The notes beneath the pieces were generated by a model. The model had not been told where the DNA came from, did no database searches, and worked only from the letters and a program-made list of their open reading frames with translations. Below are positions 26,421 to 36,399 of a DNA stretch of 64,000 nt, piece after piece. How positions within the stretch are numbered: position 1 is the first letter of the stretch; the number at the start of each line of letters is the position of its first letter. The position numbers and the translations under genes were made by a program. The DNA is from JADJPO01 sp963828555 (GTDB lineage: Bacteria > Actinomycetota > Actinomycetes > Actinomycetales > Kineosporiaceae), in the NCBI GenBank assembly GCA_963828555.1, contig CAWHEL010000004.1, positions 620,001-684,000 on the forward strand, written 5' to 3'.

Positions 26421-27560
26421 CTATACTGGGGTGACCATTGCCGAGTCTTGAGGATCTTGGACTCTACTAACGGCCTCGAGCCACTTCACTCGGCGCCCCT
26501 CCCAACCAAAAGCATTCTCTGCCCATACTCGCGACGCATCCCCAGATAGCACGTCGTCGCTTCCGCGCCATATCCGAAGCAATTCTGCTGCCACTGAGCG
26601 CGAGTCAAAGGCACAAACCCTGGATACTTTCGCCTCACGCAAGCTGGTCGCTATGTGCGCTGTCTCGGCCAGAAGAACGGGCACCCCCATAGCAAAGCAT
26701 CCACGATCGTCCGGCCGAGGCTCTCCCACCGAGGAACGTGCACAAAACCACGGGAGGCGGCAACAAACCTCCGAACACCCGCTTGGCTTCGCTCCTCGCC
26801 TATTGAGATCCAGTCTTCCAGCCCCATCCCGCGAACCTGATTGGCAAAAACGGCCTTATCACCATGATAATCAGGTCCAATCATTCTAACAGTTGGACGG
26901 TCGTCTGGAGAGAGATGCTTTATGGCCTCAAGCAGGACATCGAGGCCCTTGTGATTTATGTCGAATCGTCCAACCCAGGACAAGTACTCCCCAGTCGCTC
27001 CATGCCAGCGGCTCTCTACAGGCGTGAACCCAGTCGAAAGCGAGAAGGAATTCGCTCGCGGAGATATCTTCCGCAATCCATCCGCTTCCCCCTCAAAAGA
27101 AAAGATGAACGCCTTGTGCTCGCTTTAGTACCTTGTCTTCGAATGGCCGCCGGGCAGAGGGAATCTTCAGAGTCCTCACGATTTCAGGCTGATACACCCC
27201 ATGGGGCATTACCACATACGGAATGCCAAGACCCCTGCAAACGGAGGCGGCTCTGATGTTGCTCGCCACCCAGCCCTCGTGAAGATAAACGAGGTCCCCA
27301 GTCTCTAGAATATCTGCAAGATTCTTGGGCACCATGGTGCTGCGTTTCATTCCCCAGTGATCAACAGCCATAAACGAGAGCAGAGGCGAATCAACGAGCC
27401 TTCCTGAGTACCCACGTGCGGCCTGAAGAATAAGTCCTTCTCCGACCCAATTTGACATCTGTTGTAGCCATTCCTGAGCACTTTGGTTTACTCCCCCAGT
27501 CGAGTAGGAAGCAGGCCGTGAATAGAACGATACGACACGTCGAAATTCCCCCATGGTCAC
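26421..27560 (-). pseudogene. Glycosyltransferase (GT4-like), two frameshifts
   Basis: Three frames join into a ~380-residue GT-B enzyme. MTMGEFRRVVSFYSRPASYSTGGVNQ through VMPHGVYQPEI leads, after a slip at ~27090, to LSWVGRFDINHKGLDVLLEAI and RWESLGRTIVDALLWG. After a second slip at ~26690 it continues as GVPVLLAETAHIATSL. The second slip is explained by a G6 run reduced to G5 (Trp-Gly-Val-Pro). The start overlaps the stop of the neighbouring glycosyltransferase (4 bases). It would transfer a sugar to the growing exopolysaccharide repeat unit. Confidence 0.75.
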
Positions 27561-28603
27561 ATTTCTCCCTTCCTGATCGCCAGGTCTTCGCGGATTTGCC
27601 GATCAAGGGCCGTTGCCCAGTCCTCGTGGGTGCTCCGTATCTCAAGGTAGTCTCGCCGCAGCCGAGAGCCCACCGCCGACCTCACCTTCCAATCAGCGAG
27701 CCTAATTGCCGTCTCTGTCGCCTCGTCGACGGAAGTCACTAGCCCTTCGGCACTGGGAATCAGCATCCTGGTTCCGGGCAAGTCAGAAGCAATCACGGGA
27801 AGGCCAAAGGAGAGAGCCTCCTCGACGACAAATGTCTTTCCCTCAAAATTGCTAAACATACACAATACGCAATCTTTCTCCAAGAATGCCGAAACATCCG
27901 AAACTTCGCCATGCAAGGAAATCGGTAGAGCGCCAAAAGAGGCAATAGATGAAAGCTGATCAGGGTCAATCGCACCGACAATCTCCGCTGACACGTCCAC
28001 ACCACGCTCCAGCAATTGCTCGATCATTGAAAGAAAGTCGACAATTCGCTTTTGGGCACTCACTCGCCCCAGCCAGAGAAGTGACAAGTGCCCACTTTGT
28101 GTTACTCCCGCTTGCGAACGGCCATGCACAGATACCGACGGTGAGTCGAGCCAAACAAGTTTCCATCCCCAGCCGCGAAGCGGGACCACCGTAAAGGCGC
28201 TCTCGCAGAACCTTGGAGCGATGAGAAGCATGCTTTTCCGGAGAGCCCGTGACAGAACACTACTGTCCGGCAACGCGCCGGCGCCATGGTAGGTCAGCGT
28301 GAGCACCCGCCTGGTCGGCGCCGCAAGGGCCAAAGCGCGGAGGCCATGTGCGTACACGCGGGCCGGACCAACCTCCGTTAAGCACTTCTTTACCTCTCGG
28401 CGCGCCGCCAACATGGCTCGGAAGTCGAAGACCGTTTCAGGCACTCGGATATGGCGGAAATCCAAATCGTGAGGGAATCCAAGTGGCAAGGATGATGAAG
28501 CAAGGGTAACCGAAATGCCCCGAGACGCAAAGACACCGAGATCGCGAGCAACGGTCCTCCCTATTCCGCCATTCAGCGATTCGGCGAGAATGAAGACTCT
28601 CAT
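27557..28603 (-). CDS. Glycosyltransferase family 4
   Basis: A 348-residue GT-B protein. The N-terminal MRVFILAESLNGGIGRTVARDLG is the acceptor-side Rossmann start. LSLLWLGRVSAQKRIVDFL opens the donor domain, and the nucleotide-sugar site FSNFEGKTFVVEEALSFGLPVIAS contains the ExxxxxxxE signature (residues ~265-285). It is part of the minus-strand polysaccharide operon, overlapping the next glycosyltransferase gene. Codon and base composition are less GC-rich than the flanks. Sugar specificity is unknown. Confidence 0.88.
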   Translation of the reverse strand: MRVFILAESLNGGIGRTVARDLGVFASRGISVTLASSSLPLGFPHDLDFRHIRVPETVFDFRAMLAARREVKKCLTEVGPARVYAHGLRALALAAPTRRVLTLTYHGAGALPDSSVLSRALRKSMLLIAPRFCESAFTVVPLRGWGWKLVWLDSPSVSVHGRSQAGVTQSGHLSLLWLGRVSAQKRIVDFLSMIEQLLERGVDVSAEIVGAIDPDQLSSIASFGALPISLHGEVSDVSAFLEKDCVLCMFSNFEGKTFVVEEALSFGLPVIASDLPGTRMLIPSAEGLVTSVDEATETAIRLADWKVRSAVGSRLRRDYLEIRSTHEDWATALDRQIREDLAIRKGEM

Positions 28604-28663
28604 TTTCGATCCTTAAGGAAGATCACTTCGGAGGGGCTGGCGCATGATTGGCAAGGCCAAGCG

Positions 28664-29089
28664 CTATTCAAGGAAGCGCCTCGAAGCCACCTCTCGCGCG
28701 GGCGCGCCTACTACAGTTGCCCCAGCTGGCACATCCCGTGTTACCACGGCGTTGGCTCCAATCGTGGCGCCCGAACCTACGGTAATGGGACCAATCAAGA
28801 CAGCTCCCGCACATACTGTCGCGCCGTCCTGAATATTTGCTGCTTCCTCCTTCCGCGGGTGAGCTGCTATCGTGACATTCTGGTATATTGTTACGCGTTT
28901 CCCGATTCGCGCCTTACCGTGGATCACTATTCCAAGTGGATGAGGCAGTCGAAGATCTCCGTAGCTCCGGTGGCCCAGATCATTGCCTGTAAGCGCGCAA
29001 AGCAGCTTAAACACCCTCCTTGACGGCATTCGTGCCGCTGCTAGTAACACCTTGGCGACAATCGGGTTGTTGTCTGGCAAGATCCTCAC
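28664..29089 (-). CDS. Serine-acetyltransferase-like hexapeptide O-acetyltransferase
   Basis: About 141 residues from a GTG (VRILPDNNPIVAKV); an ATG at 29167 would overlap the flippase gene by 161 bases. A left-handed beta-helix follows LRLPHPLGIVIHGKARIG, with YQNVTIAAHPRKEEAANIQ carrying the catalytic-region histidine, then the hexapeptide run GATVCAGAVLIGPITVGSGA and the terminal VVGAPAREV. This CysE-like group decorates polysaccharides with acetyl groups. Even at the GTG start it overlaps the flippase frame by 83 bases, so the junction may contain an indel. Confidence 0.8.
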   Translation of the reverse strand: MRILPDNNPIVAKVLLAAARMPSRRVFKLLCALTGNDLGHRSYGDLRLPHPLGIVIHGKARIGKRVTIYQNVTIAAHPRKEEAANIQDGATVCAGAVLIGPITVGSGATIGANAVVTRDVPAGATVVGAPAREVASRRFLE

Positions 29090-30293
29090 CCCTCCACTCT
29101 TCGCCGCTTCGTACGAAGAGAATTCCTGCTGTTGCCACAAGAACTCCAGCAAGGGCAACACCCTCAAAATATCCGTGGATACCCCTGACCCGATAGAGCA
29201 CGAGAGGAATCAGCAACTGAGCTGCTCCCGCCAATGACCTCAGGATCAGCGGCCGGCGCTTGGCCCCAGACGCTCGCAGGGCAAGAAGCGGTCCAGCTGA
29301 AATTGCCCCCCCAAGATAGCCTAGAAACATTAGAGCCGTATAGCTCTGCGCTAGCTCCCAGTTCTTTCCAAGAATCTGAGTACCAATCCCAGTACGATTC
29401 GCTAGAATTAGTAGGATGAACCAAGCACAGATAAGACCGGATAGCGCCCCTGAGACCGCACTGGCGCCGTGCCAGTCGCGGTAGTTCTCACGGGCTATAC
29501 GCCATCTCACCAAGCGCGGTACAGCGAGCAGAGCGGAAGCTTGGAGAAGGACAAAGTAGGGACCAAATAGTGTAGCTCCTAAGCGCGCAATTGAGGCCAC
29601 CTCAGCGCCGAGCCATGCCGAGCCCACTAGGATCGCTATCTGCGATGACCCCGTGGTCACGATTGCCTCCCAGAGGTACCGTGGATGCCAAGCGACCTGA
29701 GCTGCCGAGAGCGGAGGCCCGCTACGGTGCGCCAGGGCGGCCAGGAATCCGAGCACAAGCGTCAAGGAAACGAGCCAGGTTGCGACGAGCGGAGTCGCGT
29801 CGTCAAACCACAAGCAGATGCATAGACCGATGCATATGCCCGCTAGGCCGAAGAATGAAATTCCCGCGGATAGGGTGTTGGCCTGCATAGCGATTGCCGT
29901 CGTTCTGACTACATCAACACAAGTCGCTAGCGCGCCTGCGGCGAGGGCGAGGGCGCCGGCCTCTGTGTGAACTCCAACGCTCAAAGCAACAATCACCATC
30001 ACCAGTCCCGTAACCGCAAGGACTCGAAGAACACTGATCTTAGTGATTTGAATAAAAACACTGCGATCAAAGTCAATGCTTTGCACGGAAACCACTTCAC
30101 TAGTCAAGCTGCGCGCAATGCCTACAGCTAGAGAATACACGACTAAGGCGATCGACACCTCTGCAACTTCTCGTGGCGTTCCGCTACGGAACACCCCAAT
30201 GCTAAGGAGAAGCATGCCAGCGCTCATCGCGCCTTGATCTGCGAAACCGAGAGCTAGGGACACGCGCTGGTGAGTCGGACGTCGTTCAGCCAT
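29007..30293 (-). CDS. Wzx-type polysaccharide flippase (MOP superfamily)
   Basis: A 428-residue protein with about 12 hydrophobic helices (for example VLRVLAVTGLVMVIVALSVG, TWLVSLTLVLGFLAALAHRS and SALSGLICAWFILLILA) and no soluble domain. The helix count, length and position between polymerase and acetyltransferase genes support lipid-linked repeat-unit export across the membrane. The start overlaps the polymerase stop by eight bases. The last ~35 residues are hydrophilic and overlap the acetyltransferase gene. Confidence 0.75.
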   Translation of the reverse strand: MAERRPTHQRVSLALGFADQGAMSAGMLLLSIGVFRSGTPREVAEVSIALVVYSLAVGIARSLTSEVVSVQSIDFDRSVFIQITKISVLRVLAVTGLVMVIVALSVGVHTEAGALALAAGALATCVDVVRTTAIAMQANTLSAGISFFGLAGICIGLCICLWFDDATPLVATWLVSLTLVLGFLAALAHRSGPPLSAAQVAWHPRYLWEAIVTTGSSQIAILVGSAWLGAEVASIARLGATLFGPYFVLLQASALLAVPRLVRWRIARENYRDWHGASAVSGALSGLICAWFILLILANRTGIGTQILGKNWELAQSYTALMFLGYLGGAISAGPLLALRASGAKRRPLILRSLAGAAQLLIPLVLYRVRGIHGYFEGVALAGVLVATAGILFVRSGEEWRGEDLARQQPDCRQGVTSSGTNAVKEGV

Positions 30294-31812
30294 TCAGAGT
30301 CACCTGAATCTCTGTGAACTCTGTAGCGGAGGGATAGGCGTAGCTCTGAGGTTCATAGAGAATCATGCCAGTTGCAAGCATAAGAGGAACAACGCCGTGC
30401 GCATATGAAAGATACGGTTGGGCCAAGCACGTCAGCGTTGCGGCGAGTATCCAGGCACTTCCGACAATTCCTATACCATGGCGCCTTAACCCGTGTAGTG
30501 CTGCCTGCACCGAGGCGCGAAGGAAGAGCATGAGCGAAATTAGTCCCAGGGGTCCCTCACGAGCGAACCACTCAATCAAATCATTATGAGGCTTCCGCAC
30601 AAGTGATCCGTCAGGGGCGCGAAATCCGTTTAGGAGGTCCCTTCCGAGACCCAATCCTAAGAGTTTGGCTCCAGGTTCTCTTGCGAGGTCGTGTGAGATC
30701 TCTCGCCACCATCTCTTACGGTCGCCTGCTGATCCCGCGGAGGCCTCGTCAGCATCGAGGACCATAGCAACCTGTTGCTTCATGTCCCCAAGTGTTAAGG
30801 CGCCCAATCTCCCTTGAACAAAGGTCAGTGATGGAAGAATGGAAAGGATGGAGAGGCCGAGGCCGGCGAGCACAAGCACTCCGACCACCCGGCCTCGGGG
30901 GGCAATCACCCTTGCCTCGGATTGGTGGTTCATGAGAGTGGACGAGTCAATTCTAAAGAGATGTACAACAAGGAGGATAGTCACCGCAAGGTAGATCATC
31001 CGACCTTGCGAAACTATAACTGCCATCGCTCCGGTCGCCAGATATACCCATCGGAGCCGATCATGGATTCTCCAAAGCCCAGCTGCGGTTAGCGCAGTCC
31101 CAGCCACTCCGATATTGGAGAAGTCCGTTACCTGTGAAATGGCTGTTGGGAAGGTGGTCCGAACAAGGTATGCGAGGCTATAGATGGACAGGATCGCGAG
31201 GACCGCTTGGAAGGAGCGATTCAACCCGGGCCTGCTGCGGTAGGCATAGGAAAGGCCACCGCCCAGAAAAAGAGCAAGGAAGTCAATGACCGGGAGTGCA
31301 TCTCGCAGCGAGTCCTGGCCATATCGTGGATAGTCGATGAGTAGGCGGATGACGGTCCAAGAGGCCCACAAGCACCAGACGACGATTAGAAAGCGAAACT
31401 GTTTGACCTGGCGGGTAGCCATCCCAACTTCTCGGCGATAAAGAATAAGCAATGCTCCGAGGACCGTCGTCGCGATGGGGAGACCCCCGATAGTAAATGC
31501 TGAGATCGACCGGGAGATAGTCGAAAGAAGAATTACATAGGTCAGTAGTATTGCTGCCTTGCCGAGTCGCAGAGCCAGGAGGAGCGCGATAATCCCAAAT
31601 ACAATCGTAAGGGTCATTAGGTGCCAAGCAGCGGCAGCGCCAAGGGCGACTGATGCTAGCGGAGCTCCCACCCACGCAACCGCGTTCTGAGTTCTCAATG
31701 AGCGCAAGCTGCCAAGGTTTAGCAAGGCAAGCACCGCTGTATCTTGCCTGCCGCCGCGGAATTGATCGGCCAAATTGTCCGCAAGAAGCTCACCTCTTGC
31801 CCTTGAGGCCAA
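30286..31812 (-). CDS. Wzy-type polysaccharide polymerase / O-antigen ligase family
   Basis: A 508-residue protein with 10-12 membrane helices and a large loop near residues 345-420. The loop contains GLGLGRDLLNGFRAPDGSL and KPHNDLIEWFAREGPLGL, the PHN(D)xxxxxxxxG signature of the Wzy_C/O-antigen ligase superfamily. It joins lipid-linked repeat units on the outer face of the membrane. The start overlaps the stop of the upstream glycosyltransferase gene by 23 bases. An alternative shorter start is possible because the first ~25 residues are hydrophilic. Confidence 0.85.
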   Translation of the reverse strand: MASRARGELLADNLADQFRGGRQDTAVLALLNLGSLRSLRTQNAVAWVGAPLASVALGAAAAWHLMTLTIVFGIIALLLALRLGKAAILLTYVILLSTISRSISAFTIGGLPIATTVLGALLILYRREVGMATRQVKQFRFLIVVWCLWASWTVIRLLIDYPRYGQDSLRDALPVIDFLALFLGGGLSYAYRSRPGLNRSFQAVLAILSIYSLAYLVRTTFPTAISQVTDFSNIGVAGTALTAAGLWRIHDRLRWVYLATGAMAVIVSQGRMIYLAVTILLVVHLFRIDSSTLMNHQSEARVIAPRGRVVGVLVLAGLGLSILSILPSLTFVQGRLGALTLGDMKQQVAMVLDADEASAGSAGDRKRWWREISHDLAREPGAKLLGLGLGRDLLNGFRAPDGSLVRKPHNDLIEWFAREGPLGLISLMLFLRASVQAALHGLRRHGIGIVGSAWILAATLTCLAQPYLSYAHGVVPLMLATGMILYEPQSYAYPSATEFTEIQVTLNG

Positions 31813-32932
31813 CTACTTCGGAGTAGACGCGCTCTACTCTGTCCAGCCAAACTGCAGGTGAATACTGACTCGCGTAAAGGGCTTGGGCGCGGGAAGCAAT
31901 TGAGTGCCAGTCAGTCCCTTGCAAGAAGTAGCTGAGAACCTGGCTGTCTCCGTAATTGTCTGGGAGCCATGCTCCCGCGCCTGCCCCCACTATTTCGTCA
32001 AGTCCAGAACATTGACTGGAGGCTATGACTGGTCTCCCGTAGCTCAGAGCCTCAAGTGCTACAGTTGGCAATCCTTCGCTCCACATGCTTGGTATTATCA
32101 CGCCATTGGAACGTGAAATGAGCGCCCGAGATTCTACTTGGTCTACTCGACCCCTGAAGAGTATTCCTCGCTGGATCGCCAGAGCCCCAACTTGGTCTTC
32201 AAGCGGACCACTTCCGATCACAGTCAGACGATGGGCAGCAGGCCAAGACCGCATTAAAGATAGGATCCCCTTCTCCTCGGTCAGTCTGCCGGCGTAGACC
32301 CATGTGTCTTCGCGCTCTAAGCGGCTTGGCTCGACAGAGACAAAATTGGGTACTCGATGCATCCTGATCTCTGGATAAGCGTGGGCGAATATTCTCTCCT
32401 GTTCGGAGTTGAGAACAATGCATGTTCTTGTCCGCTTCAATAACGGGTGATGTTTGCCTGCGTTTCGGCTGGCGATGGCGAGGGGAATCGAGGCGAATGT
32501 TGAATCATGGAAACACTTGTGCCTCGCCGCGTTGAGTGAGCCGTGAGTTTGGCATAATTGACACTCAGCCCCATTGCGAAAGAGTGTTCCTGATGCACAG
32601 AGGGGTCTATAGTTATGGAGTGTGATAACCGAGCATTCACTCCATTTGTCTAGCCAGGTTGCACCCCAATTCGGATGCAGATTGTGAATGTGCACAACAT
32701 GTGGGTTGAAGGCCTCTAGCTCGCGGTCGGGCCTACGTCCCAGACCGGTGGAAACGCGGAATGCGCTTCGGATCTGGCTTGTTGGATGACTTGATGTTCC
32801 GTCAGTCCTGCGAGCTATTAGCAGCACGTCGTGGCCGCGATTGGCTAGAGCAGTCACCTGTTCGTCTACGACGGTGTTCTCACCGCTTGGTGTGCGTGGA
32901 TCGTAGTAGCTGTGCACCACGGCCAGCCTCAT
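31790..32932 (-). CDS. Glycosyltransferase family 4
   Basis: A 380-residue GT-B protein from ATG (MRLAVVHSYYDPRTPSGEN), chosen for GGAGGG nine bases upstream and because longer frames add Pro/Arg-rich sequence. Landmarks are PHVVHIHNLHPNWG, TLHNYRPLCASGTLFRNG with a nearby cysteine cluster CQLC, a donor-site start TWVYAGRLTEEKGILSL and WSEGLPTVALEALSYGRPVIAS. It is a member of the minus-strand polysaccharide operon, just upstream of the polymerase gene. Confidence 0.9.
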   Translation of the reverse strand: MRLAVVHSYYDPRTPSGENTVVDEQVTALANRGHDVLLIARRTDGTSSHPTSQIRSAFRVSTGLGRRPDRELEAFNPHVVHIHNLHPNWGATWLDKWSECSVITLHNYRPLCASGTLFRNGAECQLCQTHGSLNAARHKCFHDSTFASIPLAIASRNAGKHHPLLKRTRTCIVLNSEQERIFAHAYPEIRMHRVPNFVSVEPSRLEREDTWVYAGRLTEEKGILSLMRSWPAAHRLTVIGSGPLEDQVGALAIQRGILFRGRVDQVESRALISRSNGVIIPSMWSEGLPTVALEALSYGRPVIASSQCSGLDEIVGAGAGAWLPDNYGDSQVLSYFLQGTDWHSIASRAQALYASQYSPAVWLDRVERVYSEVVGLKGKR

Positions 32933-33650
32933 CTGCCAGATCCCTCCTGCTCCGTGCCGGAGCATCGCTGGACTCTGCGCATGGACGCGCCGAGCGGGGG
33001 GCGGTGGTGCGAAACCAGAATGTTGCTTAGAGGTCGGGTGTTTCTTTGGTTCCGTGACTGGTGACAAGGTCGGTCTTGACGCTCAATCTCCGCGTGCAAC
33101 CTGTCCATTGTCTCTTACGCTTCGTGTGGGGGACGAAGGAGATCCGGCTTTGGGCCGTTCGGATGAGCGCATGTTGGCCGAAGGGACCATGTTCTAGCTA
33201 CTATGGCTCTGCTATCGAGAGCAGATGCTGAGGCCTGAGGCCGAACTCGGGCGACCTTTTGGCTGAAGCGCGATGGTCCGATATTGGGCGCGCTCCACCT
33301 AGGAGGGGAGAGGGAGAGGGAGAGGACTAGCATAGTGCGTATACGCATTGCGAGATTCTTGTGTCACCCCAAATGGAATCATAAACCACTGCTCTAGATT
33401 GACGAAGAGATCTTACTCGGAGTCCAAACCAGCCCGCGCCTCTTCGCCCGAGGTGGTCTAGGCCACGATCTTCGTGGAATAGCAGTAGGGCGAGGCGGTT
33501 GGGTGGCATAGCGGGCTTGAGCTGTGTGAATGACGAACCCTAGCTCGCTGATGCAGTCGGGGATGGAGATTGCGGAGCAGATTCATGACTACTACTAGGA
33601 GTAGCTACACGCTCCGCTCCTCACCTCGCCTCGCAGTTGATGTCGGTGCG
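32933..33650. other. Gap of ~720 bases without a recognisable gene
   Basis: No frame here shows coherent protein features on either strand. The stretch is AT-richer than the chromosome average and contains a purine-rich GGGAGA repeat at about 33304-33325. It probably includes promoter or leader sequence for the glycosyltransferase gene starting at 32932, but no clear -35/-10 pair can be defended. Confidence 0.5.
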
Positions 33651-34385
33651 TCACCGACGCCATCGTCGAGCAACCACGATGACAAATCGGACGTTTCCGA
33701 TCAGATAGCGCCGCCAAAGGCGCTTGGGCTCGGTCAATAGCCGAAAGAGCCATTCGAAGGCAATTCGCTGAACCCAGCTTGGCGCCTGTCGCTGGCTGCC
33801 GGCGTAGAATCCGAAGGCCGCGCCTACACCGATGCATGGGAGTCCCGTGGCTCTAGCTAAGTACGCTGTTGCATAGTCTTGCTTCGGAGTACCAAGCCCG
33901 ACCCACATGTGCGTAGCGCCGCAGGAGGTTGCTTTCGTCGCCCATGAACGGAGACTTGCATCAGTGAGGGGAGCATAGGGCGGCGCGTACATTCCCGCGA
34001 TTTGGATTTTGGGATTCAAGCGTCGGATCGCTGAATCTAGTCCATGAAGAACTTCTTCAGTCCCCCCAAGAAGAAGTGGCGCGCTGACGAGCCTTCCCGG
34101 CTGAGTACAGCTCCAAAACATTGATGGACCGCGAACTCGTTCACTCTTCCTTGCCGAAAAGTGCCTCACTTTGATCGCCCAGGAGACCGGGGCGCCATCA
34201 GGCAGGTTCACACCAGGGCCGCAAAGCACTTCCCGGTAGTCTGCGTCCCTGTCGGAAAGTGCTATCGACCACGCGTTAACTAACCGGATGGGCAGGCCGT
34301 CAGAGCTTGGGGCGGCCGTCCCTACTAGTGCGCAGGCGGCGTCGAATGTAACAGCTGCGACGGGAACCCCGCCGATTGTCGTCAT
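33651..34385 (-). CDS. WecG/TagA/CpsF family glycosyltransferase
   Basis: A 244-residue protein from ATG (MTTIGGVPVAAVTFDAA); longer frames reach 34670, but the family is usually ~240-260 residues. Signature parts are NAWSIALSDRDADYREVL, NLPDGAPVSWAIK (catalytic region with Asp), APLLLGGTEEVLHGLD, WVGLGTPKQDYATAY and GVGAAFGFYAGSQRQAP SWVQRIAFEWLFRLLTEPKR in order. These enzymes (GT26) add the second sugar to the lipid-linked primer. No priming phosphoglycosyltransferase is present in the window. Confidence 0.9.
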   Translation of the reverse strand: MTTIGGVPVAAVTFDAACALVGTAAPSSDGLPIRLVNAWSIALSDRDADYREVLCGPGVNLPDGAPVSWAIKVRHFSARKSERVRGPSMFWSCTQPGRLVSAPLLLGGTEEVLHGLDSAIRRLNPKIQIAGMYAPPYAPLTDASLRSWATKATSCGATHMWVGLGTPKQDYATAYLARATGLPCIGVGAAFGFYAGSQRQAPSWVQRIAFEWLFRLLTEPKRLWRRYLIGNVRFVIVVARRWRR

Positions 34386-34776
34386 GGAGAGTTCAGTCTG
34401 GGGCCCAATTGCTGGGCCACCGTCGATCGGCGCAGAATTGCGCAACTGGGTGTCCCCGTCGTCCTGCTGAAGATGGGACACGTTAGGAGCGCGAACACGC
34501 ACAGCGACCCCAACAGATCTCCCTGAGGATTTGAGCTCGCCCACAGTGAGTTCACATTTGGTAGCCGCGCGGGCATTCGTATGTAACGACTGGTCTTCTT
34601 GGTGAATACCCTGCATCGGCGGTGGAACCTCCCGATGTTGCGTTTGGATAGTCAAGAATGAAAGATGCATTGGAGCGCCTTGGATTGAATTGTCCCGACC
34701 AGGGTCCTGGAACTGTCTTGAGTGTTAAGGATCTCGCTGGCGTTGGCGTTGGTTTCGTATTTGGAAATTCCGCGCG

Positions 34777-35800
34777 CTATGCCAATGGCACCTTCTCCGC
34801 CAAGGAGATTGCTTGATGAGTCTGAGGCGGCTTCGGCTGCAGGTCGGCGTCCACCATGATTCTGGCGAGTTCTGGGGTGAGGACCTTCGGGGTCCAGCCG
34901 AGGAGGTCCTTGGCGCGGGACGCGTCACCGATCAGCGCGTCGACCTCGCTGGGACGCATGTAGCGCTCGTCGAGACGGACGTGCTGCTGCCAGTCGAGGC
35001 CGACGTGCTCGAAGGCAGTAGGTAAGGAAGTCGCGCACGGAGTAGGCGGTGCCGGTGGCGACGACGTAGTCGCTGGGCTCGTCGACCTGCAGCATGCGCC
35101 ACATCGCCTCGACGTACTCGGGGGCGAAGCCCCAGTCGCGCACGGCGTCGAGGTTGCCGAGGTAGAGGTCGTCCTGCAGGCCCTGCGCGATGCGGGCAGC
35201 GGCTCGGGCGATCTTGCGGGTCACGAAGGTCTCTCCCCGGCGGGGGCTTTCGTGGTTGAACAGGATGCCGTTGACCGCGAACATGCCGTAGGCCTCGCGG
35301 TAGTTGCGGGTCATCCAGTAGGCGTAGACCTTGGCGGCGCCGTAGGGGCTGCGCGGCCAGAACGGGGTCTCCTCGTTCTGCGGCGGGGGAGTGGCGCCGA
35401 ACATCTCCGAGGAGCTGGCCTGGTAGTACCGGCAGTTCAGGCCGACCATGCGGATCGCTTCGAGGAGCCGGGTGGTGCCCATGCCGGTGGTGAGGCCGGT
35501 GAACTCGGGCTCGTCGAAGGAGACCTGCACGTGGCTCTGCGCTGCGAGGTTGTAGACCTCGTCGGGGTGGATCTTCTCGAGCAGGGTCACCAGCCGGCTG
35601 CCGTCGGTCAGGTCGGCGTAGTGGAGGAAGAGGCGAGTGCCCTCCTCGTGCGGGTCGGTGTAGAGGTGGTCGATCCGGCTGGTGTTGAAGGTCGATGCCC
35701 GGCGGACGAGGCCGTGCACCTCATATCCCTTGTCCAGCAACAGCTCGGCCAGGTACGAGCCGTCTTGCCCGGTGATGCCGGTGATCAAAGCGCGCTTCAC
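34777..35800 (-). pseudogene. gmd: GDP-mannose 4,6-dehydratase, one frameshift
   Basis: The N-terminal 270 residues (MKRALITGITGQDGSYLAEL; catalytic SSSEMFG; YGAAK as YxxxK; GILFNHESPRRGETFVTRK) continue, after a one-base shift near 35023, into YMRPSEVDALIGDASRAKDL and DLLGWTPKVLTPELARIM. An extra C after TACTGC would explain the shift. The enzyme converts GDP-mannose to GDP-4-keto-6-deoxymannose, a precursor of fucose, rhamnose or related sugars in the polymer. The next step (a reductase or transaminase) is not in the window. Base composition is GC-rich, unlike the genes to its left. Confidence 0.9.
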
Positions 35801-36009
35801 GTGGTGCTGCCCCCACTCAACGATGCTGGTCTGATACCCCCGGTGGCGTCACCGATGACAACCACGCAAGGTAGATGTAACCACGACAGAGAGTCACAAG
35901 GGGGTGAACGGGCTCGAATCGGCCGAACAGTGGATTCGCGCGCTCCTGGCGTGGCGAGCGCCACCGCTCGGATCGCTGTTTGGTAGGGATCGCGAGCCTC
36001 GATCGTTAC

Positions 36010-36399
36010 CTTCGTCTGCCCGGGACCTGACCACTTCAGGCACCTGGACGAGCTGCGTCTCGTGGTGGTGGGGCAGCGGCTGGAGCGCGGCCGGGCGGTG
36101 TTGGCGTGTCGGGTCCTCGAGGCGGATCAGTGGTGTCGCCGCCGTCGTGCTTCGAGGGGGCGAGGCGGGACAGAGTGATCCGGCGGTTGGCGCACGAGCC
36201 GTTCCGATGGCGGCCCACCATGTTGCTGGTGACGGTGCGCCGATACCCGTGCGCCGGGTGTGGGCACCTCTGGCGCCAGGACACAGGCAAGGCTGCCGCA
36301 CGGCGGCCAAGCGGGGCTTCCTGCAACCTCACAAACTGCATCGCCCGCAGCCTGCTCGAGGCCAGCGGATTCAGACCGCAACTACACCCTCAATTGTGA
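36010..36399 (+). pseudogene. ISL3-family transposase, internally deleted
   Basis: The left part reads like the N-terminus of ISL3 transposases: LDELRLVVVGQRLERGRAVL, then in a second frame VIRRLAHEPFRWRPTMLLVT and the zinc-finger RRYPCAGCGHLWRQDT. It then jumps to the usual C-terminal end, NLTNCIARSLLEASGFRPQL, with a stop. The ~270 residues between, including the DDE catalytic core, are missing. I cannot define terminal inverted repeats with confidence. It lies at the right border of the polysaccharide locus. Confidence 0.7.
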
